Counted from the first letter of the stretch, positions 32,077-41,357 are shown. The stretch: 64,000 nucleotides of DNA from Collimonas pratensis (GCF_001584185.1 NZ_CP013234.1:3844001-3908000); one strand, 5' to 3'. Notes: generated by a model from the sequence alone, not told the origin. A program made the numbers and translations.

Positions 32077-32961
32077 ATGACACCACATTCGTTTACCACC
32101 ATCCGCGACCTGCTGCGCTATGCAGTGACCCGTTTCAATACCGCCGGGCTGTTTTTCGGCCATGGCAGCAGCAATGCGCTGGATGAAGCGGCCTACCTGA
32201 TCCTGCATACGCTGAAGCTGCCGCTGGACAAGATCGAGCCCTTCTTCGATGCACGCCTGCTGCCGCATGAAATCGAAGCCGTCTTGCAAGTCATCGAAAA
32301 ACGCAGTGTCGACCGCTTGCCGGCCGCCTATATCACCAATGAAGCCTGGCTGGGCGACTACCGTTTTTACGTCGACCAGCGCGTAATCGTGCCGCGTTCC
32401 TTCATCGCCGAGCTGATCCCCGACCATTTCTCGCCATGGCTGCAAGAGCCGTCCGCAGTCAGCAACATCCTGGAACTGTGCACTGGCTCCGGCTGCCTGC
32501 CGATCATGCTGGCCGACGCTTTCCCTGAAGCCCATGTCGACACCGCCGACATCTCGGCAGACGCGCTGGCAGTAGCGCGCCGCAATGTCGACGACTATGA
32601 GCTGCAGGACCGCATCACGCTGATCGAATCCGATCTGTACGGCAAGGTGCCGGCCAAAAAATACGACCTGATCGTCACCAATCCACCCTACGTGAATTCC
32701 GGTTCGATGGGCAAGCTGCCACCGGAATACCTGCGCGAACCGCAGATCGCCCTGGCTGGCGGCAGCGACGGCATGGACCTGGTGCGCCAGATCGTGGCCG
32801 GCGCCAAGCAGCGCCTGACCGCCAACGGCATCCTGGTGGTCGAAATCGGCAACGAACGCGCTTTCGCCGAAGCGGCCTTCCCGGATCTGGAAATGACCTG
32901 GGTCTCGACCAGCGCCGGCGACGACATGGTGTTCCTGCTGACCGCCGACCAGCTGCCGTAA
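32077..32961 (+). CDS. prmB: Ribosomal protein L3 glutamine methyltransferase
   Basis: A 294-residue N5-glutamine methyltransferase of the HemK/PrmC family, PrmB branch, acting on ribosomal protein L3. The N-terminal helical domain (TIRDLLRYAVTRFNTAGL) is followed by VPRSFIAELI, the SAM loop ELCTGSGCLPIML near 133-145 and the catalytic NPPY at 202-205. The start ATG at 32077 (MTPHSFTTIR) is chosen from the domain start; the open frame upstream lies in poorly coding sequence. The gap before it contains a half-element GGGGACAAGG. Confidence 0.94.
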   Translation: MTPHSFTTIRDLLRYAVTRFNTAGLFFGHGSSNALDEAAYLILHTLKLPLDKIEPFFDARLLPHEIEAVLQVIEKRSVDRLPAAYITNEAWLGDYRFYVDQRVIVPRSFIAELIPDHFSPWLQEPSAVSNILELCTGSGCLPIMLADAFPEAHVDTADISADALAVARRNVDDYELQDRITLIESDLYGKVPAKKYDLIVTNPPYVNSGSMGKLPPEYLREPQIALAGGSDGMDLVRQIVAGAKQRLTANGILVVEIGNERAFAEAAFPDLEMTWVSTSAGDDMVFLLTADQLP

Positions 32962-33090
32962 TCCAGTATCAGCGGCCAGGGTCCACTGCCCTTGCCGAAC
33001 CTAACACAATCAGCACAAACAGCACGACCATCACGACCGGCATGCCACTGACGCATGCATGGCCATTCATTTAGCAAGTAGATAGTAGAC

Positions 33091-35094
33091 ATGATACGTT
33101 TTCAACAAGTTTCCCTGATGCGCGGCGTCAAGCCTTTGCTCGACAATGTCGACGTCACCCTCAACCCGGGCGACAAGATCGGCCTGATCGGCGCCAACGG
33201 CGCCGGCAAGTCGAGCTTGTTCGGACTGCTGCGCGGGGAGCTGCATGCCGACCTCGGCGAAATCGATTTCCCGTCGAAATGGCGCATGGCCTACGTCGCC
33301 CAGGAAACCCCGGCGCTGGACCGCCCGGCAATTGAATACGCGATCGACGGCGACGTCACCCTGCGCCGCCTGGAAGAAGAACTGGCGTTCCTGGAAAGCG
33401 AGCCGGAAAGCACCTCGAACGGCATCCTGATCGGCGAGCTGTACAGCGCGCTGGCTGACGCTGACGCCTACACCGTGCGCTCGCGCGCCGAACAGCTGCT
33501 GACAGGCCTCGGCTTTTCGCTGTCGCAGATGGAGCAGCCGGTGGCCAGCTTCTCCGGCGGCTGGCGCATGCGCCTCAACCTGGCGCAGGCGCTGATGTGT
33601 CCGTCCGACCTGCTGCTGCTCGATGAACCAACCAATCACTTGGATCTGGACGCCATCATCTGGCTGGAAGACTGGCTCAAACGCTATCCCGGCACCCTGA
33701 TCATCATTTCCCATGACCGCGACTTCCTCGACGGCGTGGTCAACGTCATCGTGCATATCGACGAACGCAAGCTGAAACGCTATTCCGGCAACTACTCTTC
33801 CTTCGAGCGCCAGCGTTCGGCGCAGCTGGAACTGGCTGCCGGCACCCTGGAAAAGCAGATGCGCCAGCGCGCCCACCTGGAATCCTTTATCAACCGCTTC
33901 AAGGCCCAGGCCAGCAAGGCGCGCCAGGCCCAGAGCCGGATGAAGGCCCTGGCCAAGATGGAAGAACTGGCGCCGCTGCGCGCCGCCGCCGAATTCTCGT
34001 TCGAGTTCCGGGTGCCGCTCAGCGCGCCGAATCCGCTGCTGGTGATGGAAGACGTCAGCGCCGGCTATCGCACTGAAAGCGAAACCAGCCACGATGTCAC
34101 CGAAAAAGTGATCGTCGCCGGCATCAATTTCTCGCTGCAGATCGGCCAGCGCATCGGCTTGCTGGGCGTCAATGGCGCCGGTAAATCGACCTTCATCAAG
34201 ACCATCGCGGAAGAGCTGAAGCCCTTGCACGGTGTGGCCCAGTTCGGCAAAGGCTTGTCGATCGGCTACTTCGCCCAGCACCAGGTCGAAATGCTGCGTC
34301 ATGACGAATCGCCGCTGTGGCATATGGGAAAAATCGCGCCGACCACGCGCGAGCAGGAACTGCGCAACTTCCTCGGCAGCTTCAATTTCAACGGCCCGAT
34401 GGTGACCAGCTCCATCAAGCCGTTTTCCGGCGGCGAAAAAGCCCGCCTGGCGCTGGCCCTGATCGTCTGGCAGCGCCCTAACCTGCTGCTGCTGGATGAA
34501 CCGACCAACCATCTGGACCTGGAAACCCGCGAAGCGCTGACCATGGCGCTGGCGCAGTTCGAAGGCACCCTGGTGCTGGTATCGCATGATCGCCACCTGC
34601 TGCGCGCCACCACCGACCAGTTCATCATCGTCGCCGACGGCAAGGTCGCGCCGTTCGACGGCGACCTCGACGACTACAAGGATTGGCTGTTCAAGACCAA
34701 GCTGGCGGCCAAGAACAGCGCCACGGATGCCGCGCTGCCGAAAGCCAGCAGCAAAGCCAAGATCGCCAGCGCCGTGGCGCCGGCAGCACCCGTGGTGGAC
34801 AACGCCGACCGCCGCGAACAGAAGCGCGCGGAAGCCGATGCGCGGCAAAAGCTGGCGGCGCAGAAGAAGCCTATCGAGTCGCGCATCAAGCGCCTGGACG
34901 AACAGATCGCCAAGCGCAGTGCCCAGAAGGCGGCGGTCGATACCCGCCTGGCCGATCCGGAAATCTACGACAAAGACAAGAAAAAGGAATTGGCGACGCT
35001 GTTGACCGATCAGGCGTTCTATAGCAAGGAACTGACGCAACTGGAGGCGGAATGGCTGGAACAGCAGGAAGCGCTGGAGCAACTGGGCAACTAG
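33091..35094 (+). CDS. ABC-F family ATPase (YheS/Uup-like)
   Basis: A 667-residue soluble protein with two ABC domains and no membrane segments, the ABC-F type that acts on ribosomes. Domain 1: Walker A GANGAGKSS near 34-42, signature FSGGWRMRLNLAQAL, Walker B LLLLDEPTNHLDLDA. The interdomain linker (LESFINRFKAQASKARQAQ) has the helical arm typical of the family. Domain 2: GVNGAGKST, SGGEKARLALAL and LLLLDEPTNHLDLET. A Lys/Ala-rich coiled C-terminal extension follows (EQKRAEADARQKLAAQKKP), as in YheS. It overlaps the next gene by 43 bases. Confidence 0.94.
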   Translation: MIRFQQVSLMRGVKPLLDNVDVTLNPGDKIGLIGANGAGKSSLFGLLRGELHADLGEIDFPSKWRMAYVAQETPALDRPAIEYAIDGDVTLRRLEEELAFLESEPESTSNGILIGELYSALADADAYTVRSRAEQLLTGLGFSLSQMEQPVASFSGGWRMRLNLAQALMCPSDLLLLDEPTNHLDLDAIIWLEDWLKRYPGTLIIISHDRDFLDGVVNVIVHIDERKLKRYSGNYSSFERQRSAQLELAAGTLEKQMRQRAHLESFINRFKAQASKARQAQSRMKALAKMEELAPLRAAAEFSFEFRVPLSAPNPLLVMEDVSAGYRTESETSHDVTEKVIVAGINFSLQIGQRIGLLGVNGAGKSTFIKTIAEELKPLHGVAQFGKGLSIGYFAQHQVEMLRHDESPLWHMGKIAPTTREQELRNFLGSFNFNGPMVTSSIKPFSGGEKARLALALIVWQRPNLLLLDEPTNHLDLETREALTMALAQFEGTLVLVSHDRHLLRATTDQFIIVADGKVAPFDGDLDDYKDWLFKTKLAAKNSATDAALPKASSKAKIASAVAPAAPVVDNADRREQKRAEADARQKLAAQKKPIESRIKRLDEQIAKRSAQKAAVDTRLADPEIYDKDKKKELATLLTDQAFYSKELTQLEAEWLEQQEALEQLGN

Positions 35095-35963
35095 GTCCAG
35101 TACAAGACGGCGCCGGTAGCCGTCCCAGAACGCTGAGCATCATCGGCTGCGGCAAACTCGGCCGTAGCCTCGCCTTGCTGTGGCATCGTGCCGGCCACGA
35201 TCCGCGCGCCTTTGTCTTGCTCGACATACTGAACCGTTCCAGCGCCAGTGCGCAGCAAGCCTGCGATTTCATCGGCGCGGGCAAAGCCGCGGCATCCTTT
35301 GCTGATCTGCGCCAGGCCGATGTGTTCCTGATTGCCAGCGGCGACGACCAGATCGCCGCCTGCTGCGACGCTCTCACAGCTGCCGGCAAACTGCAGCACG
35401 GCAGCATCGTGTTTCACTGCAGCGGCGCCCTGTCCTCGCTCGAACTGGCCTCGGCCAGCGCGCTTGGCGCGGCCGTCGCCAGCATCCATCCGATCCGCAG
35501 TTTCGCCTCGCCGCAACAAGTCGCCGACAGCTTTGCCGGTACCTGGTGCGGCAGCGAGGGCGACACCACAGCACTGGCGCTTCTCGGCCCGGCCTTCGAA
35601 GCCATCGGCGCCCGGCTGGTGGCAATCGAGCGCGAACAGAAAACCCTGTATCACGCAGCGGCCGTATTTGCCTCCAACTATCTTGTCACTCTGATCGATG
35701 TCGCCCAGCAGGCCTATGTCGCGGCCGGCATCGCGCCAGAACTGGCGCTCAAGCTGATCGAACCGCTGCTGTCGGAAAGCGCCGCCAACGCCTTCCGGCT
35801 CGGCCCCGCCACCGCCCTCACCGGCCCCATCGCCCGCGGCGACCTGGCGACCGTGGCGCGGCAATTGCAAGCCTTGCAACAGTGGCGGCCGCAAATCGCC
35901 GAACTGTATGAACAATTCGTTAGCGCCACCACCGAGCTCGCCTCACGCAAGAAAAATTCATAA
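35052..35963 (+). CDS. Rossmann-fold DUF2520 protein
   Basis: A 303-residue protein. An N-terminal dinucleotide-binding fold begins LSIIGCGKLGRSLALL at about 28 (after a 25-residue Gly/Ala-rich lead), followed by a helical DUF2520 domain (KTLYHAAAVFASNYLVTLID near 195). Related proteins resemble 6-phosphogluconate or ketopantoate reductases; the substrate is unknown. The start ATG at 35052 lies inside the ABC-F gene, with GGAGG four bases before it, and gives a 43-base overlap. A later start near residue 20-27 cannot be excluded because the lead peptide is low complexity. Confidence 0.85.
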   Translation: MAGTAGSAGATGQLGPVQDGAGSRPRTLSIIGCGKLGRSLALLWHRAGHDPRAFVLLDILNRSSASAQQACDFIGAGKAAASFADLRQADVFLIASGDDQIAACCDALTAAGKLQHGSIVFHCSGALSSLELASASALGAAVASIHPIRSFASPQQVADSFAGTWCGSEGDTTALALLGPAFEAIGARLVAIEREQKTLYHAAAVFASNYLVTLIDVAQQAYVAAGIAPELALKLIEPLLSESAANAFRLGPATALTGPIARGDLATVARQLQALQQWRPQIAELYEQFVSATTELASRKKNS

Positions 35964-36028
35964 AACACGACAAAGCCGCAACCCGCTTTTCGTCGCGCCA
36001 ATATATGCAACTAACTACGGCAGCTAAC

Positions 36029-36083
36029 TGGGGTCAGAGTGGACTTTCTGCGCGCTTTTTGCAGAAACTCCACTCTGACCCCA
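36029..36083. repeat. Palindrome, GGGGTCRGAGT family, copy A
   Basis: Arms TGGGGTCAGAGTGGA (36029-36043) and its complement (36069-36083) with an inner TTTCTGC/GCAGAAA stem. On the minus strand the palindrome is preceded by GTACTCCGTAG and a 10-base spacer, the same arrangement seen at the two copies near 55000. Confidence 0.85.
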
Positions 36084-36161
36084 CTTAGCGGGCTACGGAG
36101 TACATGCCTCACCGCTGAAAAACAAAACCATGTAGCGCGTTCTGTCTTTCTCCGAATCCGT

Positions 36162-36224
36162 CATCTGGGGTCGGAGTCGAGTTTCGCGAAAAGGCACCGC
36201 GAAAGTCGACTCCGACCCCAGATG
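36162..36224. repeat. Palindrome, GGGGTCRGAGT family, copy D
   Basis: Nineteen-base arms (36162-36180 CATCTGGGGTCGGAGTCGA and 36206-36224) are perfectly complementary, with an inner TTTCGCG/CGCGAAA stem. The outer bases CATCT differ from those of the other copies but are matched on both sides. Confidence 0.88.
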
Positions 36225-36405
36225 ACTCAAGCCGCTGCTTCATTGTCAATATTCGTTATCTGAAAAAAAACTGAAATGCAAAGACAATAAGTGCATATAG
36301 AATGGTGAAAGCTTCATTTTACGTTTGACCTGGAAACGCCTTAACATAGTCGTCACCAGCAACACCTCCTTGTGCTTGTCTGTGCCCTCAACCTAAGGAT
36401 AAAAA

Positions 36406-37209
36406 ATGGCCACAACACTGTCTAGACTCAGCAAGATTGCAGCAGCAATCCTGATTACCAGCGTCACGCTGAACGCCTTCGCGGCGGATCTGCTCGATAC
36501 AATCAAAGCGCGCGGCACCTTGAAAGTGGCGATGGAAGGCAACTACCCGCCCTTCAATTTCAAGGACCCAAAAAGCGGCGAACTGACCGGTTTTGAAGTC
36601 GACGTCGCCAAACTGCTGGCAGCCAAGCTCGGCGTCAAGCCGGAGTTCACGACCACCGAATGGAGCGGCATCCTGGCAGGCTTGGGCGCCGGCAAGTACG
36701 ATGTGATCCTGAACCAGGTCGGCATTACGGAAGCACGCCAGAAAGCCTTCGATTTTTCGCAGCCTTACACCCTTTCCAGCGCCCAGCTGATCGTACGCAA
36801 GGACGAGAAGCGCAGCTTCCCGACTTTGGAATCGCTGAAGGGCTATAAACTTGGCCTCGGCCAAGGTACTAACTTCGAGCAAAAGGCCAAGGCCGTTCCG
36901 GGCATCGATGTCAAGACCTATCCTGGCTCGCCTGAATACCTGGCCGACCTCGCCAGCGGCCGTATCGATGCTGCCTTGAACGACCGCCTGCTGGTCGGCT
37001 ATCTGCTGAAAAGCGCGAACCTGCCGCTGAAGGCCGGCGCCACTTTCGGCGATGTCGACAAGATCGGCATTCCTTTCCAAAAAGGCAATCCGAAATTTGA
37101 AGCGGCCTTGAACAAGGCGCTGGACGAAATCCTGAAAGACGGCAGTTTCAAGCAAGTCTCGTTCAAATGGTTCGGCTTCGATGTTAGCAAAGCACCATCG
37201 GCGCAATAA
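36406..37209 (+). CDS. Polar amino acid ABC transporter substrate-binding protein (family 3, cystine-like)
   Basis: A 267-residue periplasmic binding protein. The signal peptide runs to about residue 26 (LNAFA-ADLL). The mature part opens with LDTIKARGTLKVAMEGNYPP and has FEVDVAKLLAAKLGVKPEF, LGAGKYDVILNQVGIT and the C-terminal FKWFGFDVS. The closest recognised group is the cystine/polar amino acid type. It is followed by a terminator, a MITE-like element and then the permease gene. No ATPase gene is present in this locus. Confidence 0.9.
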   Translation: MATTLSRLSKIAAAILITSVTLNAFAADLLDTIKARGTLKVAMEGNYPPFNFKDPKSGELTGFEVDVAKLLAAKLGVKPEFTTTEWSGILAGLGAGKYDVILNQVGITEARQKAFDFSQPYTLSSAQLIVRKDEKRSFPTLESLKGYKLGLGQGTNFEQKAKAVPGIDVKTYPGSPEYLADLASGRIDAALNDRLLVGYLLKSANLPLKAGATFGDVDKIGIPFQKGNPKFEAALNKALDEILKDGSFKQVSFKWFGFDVSKAPSAQ

Positions 37210-37248
37210 ACCGATTCGCGCTACACTTGCGGTAAACCAGACATCCCC

Positions 37249-37273
37249 GCCCACTGCGGGGATGTTTTTTTAA
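37249..37273 (+). terminator. Rho-independent terminator after binding-protein gene
   Basis: Stem CATCCCCGC / GCGGGGATG with a short loop, followed directly by TTTTTTT on the plus strand, about 40 bases after the stop codon of the binding-protein gene. It should strongly reduce read-through into the permease gene. Confidence 0.85.
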
Positions 37274-37282
37274 GCAAAAAAT

Positions 37283-37445
37283 CTAGTGCCCTGAGACAGA
37301 GGTTCGTTGAATAAGAAAAGTGATGAAATCGGCGCCAAGCAAGGCGCAAAACGGAGCAAGGGTGGTCCCCTTGCGAGTATTTGCAACGACGCATGGCGCC
37401 GATTTCAGCGCTTTTCGTCAACGAACCTCTGTCTCAGGGCACTAG
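37283..37445. mobile_element. 163 bp MITE-like palindromic element between binding-protein and permease genes
   Basis: Starts and ends with CTAG and has 28-base perfect terminal inverted repeats (CTAGTGCCCTGAGACAGAGG and onward). The repeats continue imperfectly inward through GAAATCGGCGCCA on both sides, so nearly the whole element folds back on itself. It has no open frame of note. CTAG may be part of the repeat or a duplicated target. Size, structure and lack of a transposase fit a non-autonomous MITE. It splits a transporter gene pair. Confidence 0.85.
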
Positions 37446-37460
37446 TTTAACAACGACAAT

Positions 37461-38123
37461 ATGGAATTACTAGATTTGCTGGAGCAGGCAGCGCCCACCT
37501 TGTTCCGCGGCGTCGGCTATACCCTGATATTTGCAGTGGCCTCGATGCTGGGCGGCCTGCTGCTCGGCTTCCCGTTGGCGATTGCGCGCATCGTGCCGTC
37601 GCGCTGGGCGCAGTGGCCGGCCACTGTATATGTCAGTCTGATGCGCGGCACGCCGCTGCTGGTGCAAATCTTCGTGATCTATTACGGCTTGCCGAGCATC
37701 GGCATCAGTTTCTCGCCATTGACGGCCGGCATCCTCGCGCTCAGCCTGAATGCCGGCGCCTACCTGTCGGAAAGCCTGCGCGGCGCGATCCTGGGTGTGC
37801 ATGGCGGCCAGTGGTCAGCCAGCTACAGCCTCGGCCTGACCTACTGGCAAACCCTGCGCCACATCGTGATTCCACAGGCAATTCGGATTGCGGTGCCGTC
37901 GATGAGCAATACCCTGATCAGCCTGATCAAGGATACCTCGCTGGTCTCAGTGATCACCGTGACCGAACTGATGCTGGCCACCAAGGAAGTGATTGCCGTC
38001 ACGTTCCGGCCGCTGCCGCTTTATCTGGCCGCCGCCGCCATCTACTGGTGCCTGAGCATTTGCTTTGAACGCCTGCAAGGCCGGCTTGAGCGCAAGCTCG
38101 GGCAGGCTCACAAATCCAATTAA
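37461..38123 (+). CDS. Polar amino acid ABC transporter permease
   Basis: A 220-residue inner-membrane permease of the His/Glu/Arg/cystine family (HisM/TcyB type) with about five hydrophobic helices. The conserved GVHGGQWSASYSLGLTYWQT and IVIPQAIRIAVPS form the EAA coupling loop that contacts the ATPase. The start is ATG at 37461, just after the MITE-like element. The ribosome site is weak (ACAACGACAATATG). No ATPase gene follows; the convergent ppk1 begins 17 bp later. The permease therefore relies on a distant ATPase or the operon has lost it. Confidence 0.92.
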   Translation: MELLDLLEQAAPTLFRGVGYTLIFAVASMLGGLLLGFPLAIARIVPSRWAQWPATVYVSLMRGTPLLVQIFVIYYGLPSIGISFSPLTAGILALSLNAGAYLSESLRGAILGVHGGQWSASYSLGLTYWQTLRHIVIPQAIRIAVPSMSNTLISLIKDTSLVSVITVTELMLATKEVIAVTFRPLPLYLAAAAIYWCLSICFERLQGRLERKLGQAHKSN

Positions 38124-38140
38124 GCTTTAAGAATCAGACT

Positions 38141-40195
38141 TTAAAAGCGCGACAGCAGATCGATCTGGCTGACCAGCGGCGTATCCTCGCCCGGATTGGC
38201 GCGGTGGTAGCTGCCTTCGCTATCCATATCCCAGGCTGAGGCATTGTCTTGCAGGTGCACCAGCAAGCTCTCTTCAATCACGCGGCGCTTGAGTTTGCTG
38301 TCCTGGATCGGGAACGCAGTTTCAATACGGCGGAACAGGTTGCGATCCATCCAGTCGGCGCTCGACAGCATCACGTGTTCTTCGCCGTCGGCGTAGAAAT
38401 AGAACACCCGGTGATGCTCCAGGAAACGGCCGATGACCGAGCGCACCTTGATGTTTTCCGACAAACCCGGTACCCCGGGCTGCAAGGCGCAGACGCCGCG
38501 GATCAGCAGCTGGATCTTGACACCTGCCTGGGAAGCCAGATACAGGGCCTCGATCACGGTCGGCTCCAGCAAGGCGTTCATCTTGGCGATGATGTAACCC
38601 TGCTTGCCGGCCTTAGCCGCATCGACTTCTTTCTGGATCGCCAGCAGCACATTCGCGTGCAGGGTAAACGGCGATTGCCATAAGCGCTTGAGCGGCACCT
38701 GCTTGCCGAAACCGGTCAGCTGCTGGAACACGTTGTGCACGTCTTCGCAGATCTTGTCGTCATTGGTCATCAAGCCGAAGTCGGTATACAAGCGAGCGGT
38801 GCGCGGATGATAGTTGCCGGTGCCCAGATGCACATAGCGTTTCAGCTTGGTGTGCTTGGCGTGACGCTTGCGGCGCACGATCAGCAGCATCTTGGCATGC
38901 GTCTTGTAGCCGAACACGCCGTACACTACATGGGCGCCGACCGCTTCCAGCTTGGCGGCCCAGCCGATATTGGTTTCTTCGTCGAAGCGCGCCATCAGCT
39001 CCAGCACCACCGTGACTTCCTTACCGTTCTTGGCGGCCTGCATCAGCGCGCTCATCAGCGGCGAGTCGTTGCCGGTACGGTAAATGGTCTGCTTGATGGC
39101 CAGCACGTCGGGATCGATCGCCGCCTGCTGCAACAACTCCAGCACCGGCTGGAAGCTTTCGTAGGGATGGTGCAGCAAGACGTCGTTCTGGTCGATGATG
39201 TCGAACACCGACGCACCGGTAACGAAGGCTTTCGGCAGCACCGGCGCATGCGGCGTGAATTTCAGATCGGGACGGTCCACCAGGTCCGGCAAAGGCATCA
39301 GCCGCACCAGGTTGACGGCGCCGTTGACCCGGTAGCAATCGGCCGGCGCCAGGCCGTTCTGGTTCAGCAGGCGCTGCACCAGCGACGCCGGCGTGCCGTC
39401 CGCCACTTCCAGGCGCACCGCATTGCCGAGCTGGCGGGTCGGCAGCTCGCCTTGCAGCGCCAGGCGCAGATCGGTGACTTCGTCCTCGTCGACAAACAGA
39501 TCACTGTTGCGGGTCACGCGGAACTGGTAGCAGCCGCTGATCGACAAGCCCGGAAACAGTTCGCCGACAAAGCGCTGCATGAAGCTGCTGAGCAGCACGA
39601 AGCCATAAGCGTGGCGCGACAGATGTTCCGGCATCCGCACCAGGCGCGGCAATACCCGCGGCGCCTGAACGATGGCCAGTTCGGTTTCGCGCCCGAAAGC
39701 GTCTTTGCCGCTCATCTTGACGGCAAAATTCAAACTCTTGTTCAGCACCCGCGGAAACGGATGGGCAGGATCGAGGCCGATCGGCGTCAGCACCGGCAGC
39801 AGCTCAGTCTTGAAAAATTCGTGAGCCCAGGCGGTCTGCTCATCGGTCCATTCCGACTCCTGGTAAAAGGCGATGCCTTCGGCGTTCAGCGCCGGCAGCA
39901 AAACCTCGTTGAACAAAGCATACTGGCGCGCCACCAGCTTTTGCGCGCGTTCGCTGATGGTGCTGTAGGCATGTTGCAGCGACATGCCGTCCGGCGTCAC
40001 GCCATCCACCGCGACACGGATCTGCTCCTGCAGGCCAGACATGCGGATCTCGGAAAACTCATCCAGGTTGCTGCTGGTGATGCAGACAAAGCGCAGCCGC
40101 TCCAGCAGCGGTACCGCAGGGTCCTCGGCTTGCGCCAGGACGCGTTCATTGAAGGCAAGTACGCCGAGTTCGCGGTTGAGCAGTGGGAAGGTCAT
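38141..40195 (-). CDS. ppk1: Polyphosphate kinase
   Basis: A 684-residue PPK1 that makes inorganic polyphosphate from ATP at the membrane. N-terminal LLNRELGVLAFNERVL, the middle head domain, and the catalytic His433 in YGVFGYKTHAKMLL are present, as are NYHPRTARLYTDFGL and the C-terminal LLIRGVCALQPGVPG. Length is normal. It converges with the permease gene (17 bp gap). No ppx gene is adjacent. Confidence 0.96.
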   Translation of the reverse strand: MTFPLLNRELGVLAFNERVLAQAEDPAVPLLERLRFVCITSSNLDEFSEIRMSGLQEQIRVAVDGVTPDGMSLQHAYSTISERAQKLVARQYALFNEVLLPALNAEGIAFYQESEWTDEQTAWAHEFFKTELLPVLTPIGLDPAHPFPRVLNKSLNFAVKMSGKDAFGRETELAIVQAPRVLPRLVRMPEHLSRHAYGFVLLSSFMQRFVGELFPGLSISGCYQFRVTRNSDLFVDEDEVTDLRLALQGELPTRQLGNAVRLEVADGTPASLVQRLLNQNGLAPADCYRVNGAVNLVRLMPLPDLVDRPDLKFTPHAPVLPKAFVTGASVFDIIDQNDVLLHHPYESFQPVLELLQQAAIDPDVLAIKQTIYRTGNDSPLMSALMQAAKNGKEVTVVLELMARFDEETNIGWAAKLEAVGAHVVYGVFGYKTHAKMLLIVRRKRHAKHTKLKRYVHLGTGNYHPRTARLYTDFGLMTNDDKICEDVHNVFQQLTGFGKQVPLKRLWQSPFTLHANVLLAIQKEVDAAKAGKQGYIIAKMNALLEPTVIEALYLASQAGVKIQLLIRGVCALQPGVPGLSENIKVRSVIGRFLEHHRVFYFYADGEEHVMLSSADWMDRNLFRRIETAFPIQDSKLKRRVIEESLLVHLQDNASAWDMDSEGSYHRANPGEDTPLVSQIDLLSRF

Positions 40196-40401
40196 GGTCC
40201 GGTCGGGAGAGTGAGCGAGGTTGCAAAAAAAAGCCAGCGATTACCAATATGACATTTTTGATTGTAAGGACGCAATGTGACGCAAGAATGACAAGTGCCC
40301 GCTGCAGCAATAAACACCTCCCTTTTCAAGCAGACCTTGTTATCAAAGCCGTCAGCAAGCAACGTTAATGAAATATCATCTTCGGCCAACTGGGCATGTA
40401 G

Positions 40402-41241
40402 TTACGTCCCACGCTCTGCTTCGCAGGCCTGCTGGGACGAATGGTCATAGATCATGTTAACCCTGACGGCACCTTCATTTTTATGCATCGTCTGCGTAAA
40501 ACTGAGCTGGGCGCCCTCCTTGCAATAAACATCATTGCGCCCCTGATATTTTTTCCACCCGCGGACAAGCAGCAGTTCTTCCGTACCTGGCTTAAGGACA
40601 GTTCCCCATCCCTGCTGACTCACGATCACTACCATCGTAACAAAACCGTATCGCGCTACGCTATCCTCCTGCAGAACTTTTACCCGGTCACGATTCATCA
40701 GGGCGAATACATCGATTTCCATATGCCGGGCCATGTTTTGCTCGGTCCTTGAAGGCGGGAGCACGGCAAGAGAATAGATGACCGCAAACGCCGATATCAC
40801 AGTCAAGAGCGCAAACGCAAAATTCTTCAGGGTGCGCGACGGACAGGGAGGAGATGCGAGGCTGGCGTGCAATTTGACAGTAGCCTCTAATGCCCTTGCG
40901 CCACCCCACATGGCAAGCAGACTGAACATGATCGCAATCGGGCCGACTCCCCCGACCAGCGCGAACAATAAGGTCACCGCCGCCAAAGTGAGTGCGACCA
41001 GCGACGCTATCCTGCTGTGAAAGCGGTAGATACAGTATGCACAAGCCAGATTGACAACGCAGTCGAAAAATATCGCGGGTGAGCGAATAATCGACAATGT
41101 AAACAACGCCGTGAGCAACTGCAAAGCGCCGACAATGGCAAACACTTTCGCGGTTACCCGGGTCATAGCGACAGCGCCATGATAAGTGTCGACTTTAGTG
41201 AAGAACGATTTGTTATCTGTATCCTGTCTGTATGTGCTCAT
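40402..41241 (-). CDS. Hypothetical membrane protein
   Basis: A 279-residue protein not recognised as a known family. After a polar start (MSTYRQDTDNKSFF) it has about four to five hydrophobic segments in residues 26-160, then a soluble C-terminal part of about 115 residues with one Cys pair far apart (NDVYCKEG, QQACEAERG) that could be extracytoplasmic. The AT content is higher than in neighbours. It is 116 bp downstream of the secreted protein gene on the same strand. The pairing suggests an envelope function, which is inference. Confidence 0.6.
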   Translation of the reverse strand: MSTYRQDTDNKSFFTKVDTYHGAVAMTRVTAKVFAIVGALQLLTALFTLSIIRSPAIFFDCVVNLACAYCIYRFHSRIASLVALTLAAVTLLFALVGGVGPIAIMFSLLAMWGGARALEATVKLHASLASPPCPSRTLKNFAFALLTVISAFAVIYSLAVLPPSRTEQNMARHMEIDVFALMNRDRVKVLQEDSVARYGFVTMVVIVSQQGWGTVLKPGTEELLLVRGWKKYQGRNDVYCKEGAQLSFTQTMHKNEGAVRVNMIYDHSSQQACEAERGT

Positions 41242-41357
41242 CGCATCTCATCAATAAATTTCCTGTTGGATTCAAATTCAAAACAGAATTCTTGCAGCCA
41301 TCACAACCAACTTCCGCACTTGAATGCCTATCTGCACAGAATCGCGATCACCACACG

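Larger units (their letters stand above)
35964..36405. other. 442 bp gap with two palindromic repeats and the binding-protein promoter region
   Basis: No gene. Two palindromes of the GGGGTCRGAGT family occupy 36029-36083 and 36162-36224. The last 170 bases before the ABC binding-protein gene are AT-rich and should contain its promoter; no clear consensus hexamers were picked out. Confidence 0.7.

Noticed and set aside
33067..35082. 671-codon open frame on the minus strand
   Set aside because: Antisense to the ABC-F ATPase gene.
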